From contig NZ_JAALDL010000018.1 of assembly GCF_011045095.1 (NCBI RefSeq), forward strand, positions 18,046 to 82,045: a stretch of 64,000 nucleotides of DNA, in the 5' to 3' direction. The position numbers were made by a program, and so were the translations under genes. The stretch's first letter is position 1. Each line of letters opens with the position of its first letter. This document shows, one piece after another, positions 59,083 to 64,000 of the stretch. Under the pieces are notes generated by a model that was not told the origin of the DNA, made no database searches, and was given only the letters and a program-made list of their open reading frames with translations. This stretch comes from Grimontia sedimenti (lineage in GTDB: Bacteria; Pseudomonadota; Gammaproteobacteria; Enterobacterales; Vibrionaceae).

Positions 59083-59283
59083 AATCGTTACCTGCTTGAT
59101 ATCTCGTTATTTAAGTATGAACCAGAAGCTGTGCTTATGACGCTTTGATCTCTTTGATTTACCTGACGTTACCGACCGATTGTGATCTAGAGCTAAAAGA
59201 CACTGATGGTTTTGTCATCGCTTCTTAGTAAGAGAACGACAGATGGTATATTTCAATTCAACAATATTCATAAAGAGTATGAG

Positions 59284-60216
59284 ATGGCATTTTCTGTTCG
59301 CGTCCTTATTGCTGATGATGACAAGGCTTCGGCCAAGCTGGTAGAAGTATTACTTCAAAAGTGGGGCGTTGAGGTTATCGTCGCGCATGACGGTGTTGAA
59401 GCACTTGAGCACATTATGCAGCCAGAGCCGCCTTCTTTATTGCTGCTTGATTGGGAAATGCCAGGCTATAGTGGCATTGAACTCTGTCAGAAAATTCGTC
59501 AGATAGACACGTCAAATCCGCCTTACATCATTATTTGTACCGCAAGAGACACGGCAGAGCATATCGCTGAAGGTCTAAATCAAGGCGCGAATGACTTCGT
59601 CACCAAGCCTTTCAATACTCAGGTGCTGAAAGCCCGAATCGAAGTTGGACGCAGAACGCTCGAGTTACAAGCGAGACTCGTGGATGCTATGACCCGTCTT
59701 GACCACCTTGCGAGCTTTGATGAGCTCACCGGGCTTTTAAACCGGCGCGCGTTGTTCGAACGCGTTCATGAAGATTTCTCACGGGCGATGCGAACGGATA
59801 GCCGGCTTTGTTTTGCGGTGTGTGACATTGATTGGTTTAAGCGCATTAATGACGAGCATGGTCATCCCGCAGGGGATGCGATTTTACGTCAATTAGGCGA
59901 TATTTTTAGTCGCCAATTACGCCCCTATGACAGAGTGGGTCGTATTGGAGGGGAGGAGTTCCTGTTACTTTTCAGTGTTAAAGATGCGGGGCGTGCCCAT
60001 AAAGTACTGGAAAGGATACGGCAGGCGATTGAAGAGCATAGCTTTGAGTATCAGGGACAATTTATTTCTGTCACCATGAGCTTTGGGGCGACCTTTGTTA
60101 TTCCGGGAGAGAAAGTGGAGCGGGTTGAAGATTACTTCAGTCATGCGGACAAGGCTCTCTATCAGTCAAAAGAAAAAGGACGAAACCTCGTTACTTTCTT
60201 TGATAATTGCGTATAA
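59284..60216 (+). CDS. Response regulator with GGDEF output (PleD-like)
   Basis: The N-terminal receiver domain (about 5-125) has the acidic pair ADDD at 11-14 and the phospho-acceptor Asp56 in LLLLDWEMPG. The Thr/Lys switch residues fit ICTARD and TKPFN. The C-terminal GGDEF domain (about 145-310) carries DELTGLLNRRALFERV, CDIDWFKRIND and GGEEF at residues 222-226. RPYD five residues before it is the I-site. ATG 59284 follows AAGAGTATGAG; the frame is open upstream but the extra 26 residues do not fit the family. No histidine kinase is nearby, so its partner is elsewhere. Confidence 0.93.
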   Translation: MAFSVRVLIADDDKASAKLVEVLLQKWGVEVIVAHDGVEALEHIMQPEPPSLLLLDWEMPGYSGIELCQKIRQIDTSNPPYIIICTARDTAEHIAEGLNQGANDFVTKPFNTQVLKARIEVGRRTLELQARLVDAMTRLDHLASFDELTGLLNRRALFERVHEDFSRAMRTDSRLCFAVCDIDWFKRINDEHGHPAGDAILRQLGDIFSRQLRPYDRVGRIGGEEFLLLFSVKDAGRAHKVLERIRQAIEEHSFEYQGQFISVTMSFGATFVIPGEKVERVEDYFSHADKALYQSKEKGRNLVTFFDNCV

Positions 60217-60245
60217 AAAAACGCCTCCTAAAAGAGGCGTTTTTC
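60214..60245. terminator. Bidirectional terminator between the response regulator and proS
   Basis: AACGCCTC/GAGGCGTT stem (60220-60241) with A-run on the left and TTT on the right; it serves both convergent genes. Confidence 0.88.
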
Positions 60246-60261
60246 AATTCAGTTAGCGGAA

Positions 60262-61977
60262 TTAAGCCAGTTTCGCTTTCACGAACTCAACCATGTTTTC
60301 CATCTCAACCGGCACTTTTTCGCCGTCACGACGGTGCTTGTATTCAAACACGCCGTTGTCCATGCTGCGCTCACCGATGATGATTGTGTGTGGCACACCC
60401 ATCAGTTCCATGTCAGAGAACATGACACCTGGGCGTTCTTTACGGTCATCGAACAGCACTTCAACGCCCGCTGCGGTCAGATCAGCATACAGTTTTTCTG
60501 CTGCTTCTTTAACGCGCTCAGATTTGTGCATGTTCATTGGAACAATAGCAACGGTAAAAGGTGCAATCGCATCTGGCCAGATGATGCCGTTTTCGTCGTG
60601 GTTCTGCTCAATGGCCGCTGCCACAACACGCGAAACGCCGATGCCGTAACAACCCATTTCCAGAATGGTGTTCTTACCGTCAGCACCCAGTACGCCACAG
60701 TTCATTTTCTCTGAGTAGTTGGTACCCAGTTGGAAAATGTGACCCACTTCAATACCGCGTTTCAGGAGGATAGTACCTTGGCCACATGGGCTTGGGTCAC
60801 CTTCAACCACGTTGCGGATATCAGCCACTTCACCCAGCTCAACGTCACGACCCCAGTTAATGCCGAAGTAGTGTTTGTCGTCGATGTTCGCGCCTGCACC
60901 GAAATCACTCATTGCCGCAACGCTGCGGTCAACAATGAAAGGAACGGTCAGGTTAACTGGACCCAGAGAGCCAGGGCCTGCATTTACAAGCGCACGAATT
61001 TCTTCTTCGGTCGCGAATTGTAGCGGCATCTCAACTTGTGGAAGCTTCTCAGCTTTGATTTCGTTAAGTTCGTGGTCGCCACGAACCAGCAGCGCAACCA
61101 GATCAGCATCAACAGCGTCAGACGCTTTCACAAACAGTGTCTTAACGGTTTTCTCGATTGGCAGGTCAAACTGCTCCACAAGCTGAGCGATGGTTTTCGC
61201 ATCTGGTGTATCTACCAGTGTCATTTCCTGAGTTGGTGCAGCGCGCTCACCAGAAGGGGCAACGGCTTCTGCCATTTCAACGTTTGCGGCGTAATCAGAC
61301 TCAGTAGAGAATGCGATGGTATCTTCACCGCTGTTTGCCAGAACGTGGAATTCGTGTGACGCAGAACCACCAATCGCACCCGTGTCAGCCAATACTGGAC
61401 GGTAATCCAGGCCCATGCGGTCAAATGCAGCACAGTAAGCAACGTGCATCGCTTCGTATGACTTCTGCAAGCCTTCTTTGTCGATGTCGAAGCTGTACGC
61501 GTCCATCATTGAGAATTCACGTGCGCGCATAACGCCGAAACGTGGACGCACTTCATCACGGAACTTGGTCTGGATCTGATACAGGTTCAGAGGCAGTTGC
61601 TTGTATGAGTTCACTTCGTTGCGAACAAGAGAAGTGATCACTTCTTCTGCCGTCGGGCTCAGAACAAACGGACGCTCGTGGCGGTCAGTGAAGCGAAGTA
61701 GTTCAGGACCCATCTTTTCAGAGCGGCCTGTCTCTTCCCATAGCTCAAACGGCTGAACTACGGGCATCAGAGTTTCAATCGCACCTGCGTTGTTGATTTC
61801 CTGACGAACGATGTTTTCAACCTTTTGCAGTACGCGCAAACCGGTTGGCAGCCAGGTGTATAGACCTGAAGCCAGTTTGCGGATCATGCCGGCACGCAGC
61901 ATCAGCTGGTGGCTGATCACTTCTGCGTCGTTTGGCGTTTCCTTCAAAGTAGAAAGAAGGTATTTACTGGTACGCAT
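60262..61977 (-). CDS. proS: Prolyl-tRNA synthetase (class II, bacterial type)
   Basis: ProRS charges tRNA-Pro. The N-terminal catalytic domain includes [20 protein letters not shown] (motif 1) near residue 36 and [19 protein letters not shown] (motif 2) near 150. The insertion domain INS/YbaK-like (about 220-400) with [20 protein letters not shown]-type features edits mischarged alanine. [14 protein letters not shown] (motif 3) is near 445, and the anticodon-binding domain follows. Length 571 aa (E. coli 572). It is downstream of trmO by 66 bases on the same strand. Confidence 0.97.
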   Translation of the reverse strand: MRTSKYLLSTLKETPNDAEVISHQLMLRAGMIRKLASGLYTWLPTGLRVLQKVENIVRQEINNAGAIETLMPVVQPFELWEETGRSEKMGPELLRFTDRHERPFVLSPTAEEVITSLVRNEVNSYKQLPLNLYQIQTKFRDEVRPRFGVMRAREFSMMDAYSFDIDKEGLQKSYEAMHVAYCAAFDRMGLDYRPVLADTGAIGGSASHEFHVLANSGEDTIAFSTESDYAANVEMAEAVAPSGERAAPTQEMTLVDTPDAKTIAQLVEQFDLPIEKTVKTLFVKASDAVDADLVALLVRGDHELNEIKAEKLPQVEMPLQFATEEEIRALVNAGPGSLGPVNLTVPFIVDRSVAAMSDFGAGANIDDKHYFGINWGRDVELGEVADIRNVVEGDPSPCGQGTILLKRGIEVGHIFQLGTNYSEKMNCGVLGADGKNTILEMGCYGIGVSRVVAAAIEQNHDENGIIWPDAIAPFTVAIVPMNMHKSERVKEAAEKLYADLTAAGVEVLFDDRKERPGVMFSDMELMGVPHTIIIGERSMDNGVFEYKHRRDGEKVPVEMENMVEFVKAKLA

Positions 61978-62043
61978 CTAAGCTATCCGTTTATCTAATT
62001 ACAGTATGGAGGGTATAAGGGCGTCATATTAACAGCGAGAACC

Positions 62044-62763
62044 CTATTCGCCAAAGGCTTCTATTGCTGTCACGGTGATTACAGGTTCAGCGACGGTAAA
62101 CTTCACATTTAGGTCAAAGAGGTGGACCGCATACTCCTTGGTATCGGCTTTTCCTTTTTTATAGGCTGGGCGTGGATCCTGTGCGAGTACCTCACCAATC
62201 ACCTGCTGCTTATTTTTGCCGTCTTTATCTTTGGCTAAAAATGCTAAAGGTTGAGGGTCAAACTGGACATCGAGTGTTTGAGGCGCTTCTGCAGCATATC
62301 CACCTGAAGCATCTTCTATTGAATCCGAGTAAGGGATATAAGGCTTGATGTCGATGACTGGCGTACCATCAACAAGATCGCAACTCCCAATATCAATGAT
62401 TATTTTTCCACCTTCTTTACGAACCCCTTTCAAAGGCACGGCCGACATACCGATACCGTTCGGTCTGAAGGTTGCGCGGCTGGCAAATACGCCAATACGC
62501 TCATTGCCGCCAAGACGGGGTGGACGGACTGTTGGTGTCCAACCTTGCTCGAGGTTTTGGTCAAACAAGAAAAGAATCCAAAGGTGCGAGAATTGCTCAA
62601 TACCACGCACTGTATCCTCATTGCATGCTTCGCCTTCTAAAATGACAGATGCCAGAGCACTTGGCGCGAGTCCTGGTTGACGGGGGACGGCGAATTTCTC
62701 TTTATAAGGGGATTCAATATGACCGACAGGCGTCAGGGAATATTTCATGTTGGTTTTACTCAT
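62044..62763 (-). CDS. trmO: tRNA (N6-threonylcarbamoyladenosine37-N6)-methyltransferase
   Basis: TrmO (TsaA/YaeB) methylates t6A37 of tRNA-Thr to m6t6A, using SAM. It is a UPF0066-family beta-barrel protein with IGHIES-type opening VGHIESPYKEKFAVPRQPG. HLWILFLFDQ, RPPRLGGNERIGVFA and FRPNGIGMSAV are diagnostic, as is DLVDGTPVIDIKPYIPYSDS. Length 239 aa (E. coli 235). The start at 62763 is not firmly fixed; ATG 62748 is the main alternative. The order proS-trmO matches E. coli. Confidence 0.93.
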   Translation of the reverse strand: MSKTNMKYSLTPVGHIESPYKEKFAVPRQPGLAPSALASVILEGEACNEDTVRGIEQFSHLWILFLFDQNLEQGWTPTVRPPRLGGNERIGVFASRATFRPNGIGMSAVPLKGVRKEGGKIIIDIGSCDLVDGTPVIDIKPYIPYSDSIEDASGGYAAEAPQTLDVQFDPQPLAFLAKDKDGKNKQQVIGEVLAQDPRPAYKKGKADTKEYAVHLFDLNVKFTVAEPVITVTAIEAFGE

Positions 62764-62876
62764 TAGGCTATCAGTGGAACTTTACCATACTCGTCAAGGT
62801 GGCCTAACAATCGTGGATGCTTGCATTGGCAATGCGTGTCATAATCGCAGCGTAATAGTGTAGAGAGGGTAGCGCT

Positions 62877-63428
62877 TTGGCTAGACCAGCGGTTTTTGTC
62901 GATAGAGATGGTGTGATCAACGTTGATCACGGTTATGTCAGTACAACAGATGACTTTGAATATATAGATGGCGTTTTCGATGCCTGCCGTGCATTGAAAG
63001 AAATGGGCTATCTCCTTGTGCTGGTGACGAATCAGTCTGGTATCGCCCGTGGCTACTATACGGAAGATGAATTTCTCAACCTGACTGAATGGATGGATTG
63101 GAACTTCGCTGATAAAGGCGTGGACTTTGACGGTATCTACTACTGCCCGCACCACCCTGAATATGGTAATGACAAATACAAGCAAGATTGTGATTGCCGT
63201 AAACCGAAACCAGGTATGTTTTTCTCTGCGCGGGATTTCCTCAAAATCGATATGGAAAATTCTGTGATGATTGGCGATAAGGCCGACGACATACGTGCTG
63301 CTGTAGCGGCAGGTATATCAACCAAGATTCTCGTTCGCACTGGAAAGGCAGTATCTGAAGAAGGTGAAAAACTCGCAACTGTTGTACTAGATAGCATTGC
63401 TGATGTGCCTCAATACCTGAAAAAGTGA
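62877..63428 (+). CDS. gmhB: D-glycero-beta-D-manno-heptose 1,7-bisphosphate 7-phosphatase
   Basis: GmhB removes the 7-phosphate in heptose synthesis for lipopolysaccharide inner core. It is a HAD phosphatase with [11 protein letters not shown] at about residue 9, the Asp nucleophile. The zinc loop [10 protein letters not shown] ... [10 protein letters not shown] is at about 88-112. [16 protein letters not shown] is motif IV at about 133. It starts at TTG 62877 with GAGAGGG 8 bases upstream. Length 183 aa. It is divergent from trmO and ends at a terminator before the rRNA operon, as in E. coli where gmhB precedes rrnH. Confidence 0.94.
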   Translation: MARPAVFVDRDGVINVDHGYVSTTDDFEYIDGVFDACRALKEMGYLLVLVTNQSGIARGYYTEDEFLNLTEWMDWNFADKGVDFDGIYYCPHHPEYGNDKYKQDCDCRKPKPGMFFSARDFLKIDMENSVMIGDKADDIRAAVAAGISTKILVRTGKAVSEEGEKLATVVLDSIADVPQYLKK

Positions 63429-63462
63429 TATCCGAAATTAAAATCTGACTAAATTACACAGA

Positions 63463-63491
63463 AAAAGCAGCCAAAATTGGCTGCTTTTTTG
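63463..63491 (+). terminator. Terminator after gmhB
   Basis: AAAAAGCAGCC/GGCTGCTTTTT stem (63463-63490) with a 6-base loop, ending in a T-run. Confidence 0.9.
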
Positions 63492-63561
63492 TCTCTTTGG
63501 TTGTCTTTTGAGCGCTTGAGCGATTTTTTAGAAAAAAAGCCACTTTTTCATAAGAAAGGTA

Positions 63562-63597
63562 TTGCCAACAAAAAATCTCACCCTATAATGCGCTCCT
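63562..63597 (+). promoter_or_regulatory. rRNA operon promoter P1
   Basis: TTGCCA (63562-63567), a 16-base spacer and TATAAT (63584-63589), followed by GCGCTCC, a G/C-rich discriminator of the kind that makes rRNA promoters sensitive to ppGpp. The A/T-rich stretch with A-tracts at about 63520-63555 is a likely UP element. Confidence 0.85.
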
Positions 63598-63644
63598 CGT
63601 TGGCACGGCAAAGTTCGCAGCTAACACGAGGAAAGCAAAAGTGC

Positions 63645-63680
63645 TTGACTCGAAAAAAGAGTTGAGTTTAAATCTCACTC
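63645..63680 (+). promoter_or_regulatory. rRNA operon promoter P2
   Basis: TTGACT (63645-63650), a 17-base spacer and TTAAAT (63668-63673), with the discriminator CTCACTCCGC. It is a second promoter downstream of P1, as in E. coli rrn operons. Confidence 0.75.
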
Positions 63681-63719
63681 CGCTCAGCAAGGCTGAGCAA
63701 GTTCTTTAACAATTTGACC
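63681..63719 (+). promoter_or_regulatory. rRNA antitermination signals boxB and boxA
   Basis: A GCTCAGC/GCTGAGC hairpin with a small loop (boxB, about 63682-63698) is followed by TTCTTTAACAATTTGACC (boxA, about 63702-63719), which closely matches the E. coli boxA core. These recruit Nus factors for antitermination. Confidence 0.88.
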
Positions 63720-63930
63720 TATGCAATCTGTGTGGGCACTCGTCATTGATAGACAAAAGATTTATCGATGTTTACTGAGTGACCAAATCAAGTTGGTACA
63801 GCCTTGAGCTGTTTTGATTTCACTTTTTCAAAAGTGAAAACCAATAAGAGCACAGTCAATTCGTTCTGCTCTTTCTTTACTTTGTAGAGAGGGGTGAGAA
63901 CACAACAGTATTTCATCGAGCCAAAAACTT

Positions 63931-64000
63931 TAATTGAAGAGTTTGATCATGGCTCAGATTGAACGCTGGCGGCAGGCCTAACACATGCAAGTCGAGCGGC
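63931..64000 (+). rRNA. rrs: 16S ribosomal RNA, 5' end only
   Basis: AATTGAAGAGTTTGATCATG and the following GCTCAGATTGAACGCTGGC is the canonical bacterial 16S 5' end. The window ends 70 bases into the gene; GGCAGGCCTAACACATGCAA fits a gammaproteobacterium. A leader of about 210 bases separates it from boxA. Confidence 0.97.

Noticed and set aside
1-64000. CRISPR array, IS element or prophage
   Set aside because: No regularly spaced repeats, transposase, integrase or phage structural genes were seen.

Overview
The window is a stretch of gammaproteobacterial main-chromosome sequence. Gene content and order point to the Vibrionaceae: a VarA/GacA-type box upstream of a CsrB RNA, a queF-syd-csrB-yqcC-truC block, DUF3301/DUF3549/DUF2789/DUF4250 proteins, and a typical 16S rRNA start. 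The clade within the family (for example Grimontia or Enterovibrio) is a guess. Nearly all genes are housekeeping genes. No phage, IS element, CRISPR array or tRNA was seen.

1-29.6 kb resembles the Escherichia coli mltA-tcdA-csdE-csdA-gcvA-ygdD-rlmM-xni-ppnN-queF-syd-csrB-yqcC-truC neighbourhood, in the same general order. Two accessory blocks interrupt it. One, between mltA and tcdA (1.75-6.0 kb), holds a TAXI-type binding protein, a beta-keto acid cleavage enzyme, a frameshifted class III aminotransferase and a LysR regulator. The other, between tcdA and csdE (7.0-11.2 kb), is a polyhydroxybutyrate operon phaB-phaA-phaP-phaC. The sulfur-transfer gene csdE also carries a one-base frameshift. 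Two regulatory RNAs lie here: GcvB, divergent from gcvA, and CsrB, with about 30 GGA motifs and an upstream palindromic response-regulator box.

29.6-54.5 kb is the conserved translation and envelope cluster. On the minus strand are yaeH, glnD and map. On the plus strand are rpsB-tsf-pyrH-frr-uppS-cdsA-dxr-rseP-bamA-skp-lpxD-fabZ-lpxA-lpxB-rnhB-dnaE-accA-tilS. It links ribosome and elongation-factor synthesis, UMP kinase, ribosome recycling, isoprenoid and phospholipid precursors, outer-membrane assembly, lipid A synthesis, the replicative polymerase, fatty-acid initiation and tRNA-Ile lysidine formation. dapD is missing between yaeH and glnD, and ldcC and yaeR between accA and tilS, compared with E. 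coli.

54.5-60.2 kb is mixed: a small c-type cytochrome, an NSS-family sodium symporter, two small conserved proteins (DUF4250, YaeP), a diguanylate cyclase, a patatin-like phospholipase and a receiver-GGDEF response regulator. 60.2-64 kb holds proS-trmO, gmhB and the start of an rRNA operon with tandem promoters, boxB/boxA antitermination signals and the first 70 bases of 16S rRNA.

Cyclic-di-GMP signalling is well represented. There are three intact GGDEF proteins, each with an RxxD inhibitory site, and one TPR membrane protein whose C-terminus looks like a decayed GGDEF domain. I did not find a clearly new large system. The most interesting items are the two accessory blocks, the two one-base frameshifts, the degenerate GGDEF protein and the two unlabelled regulatory RNAs.
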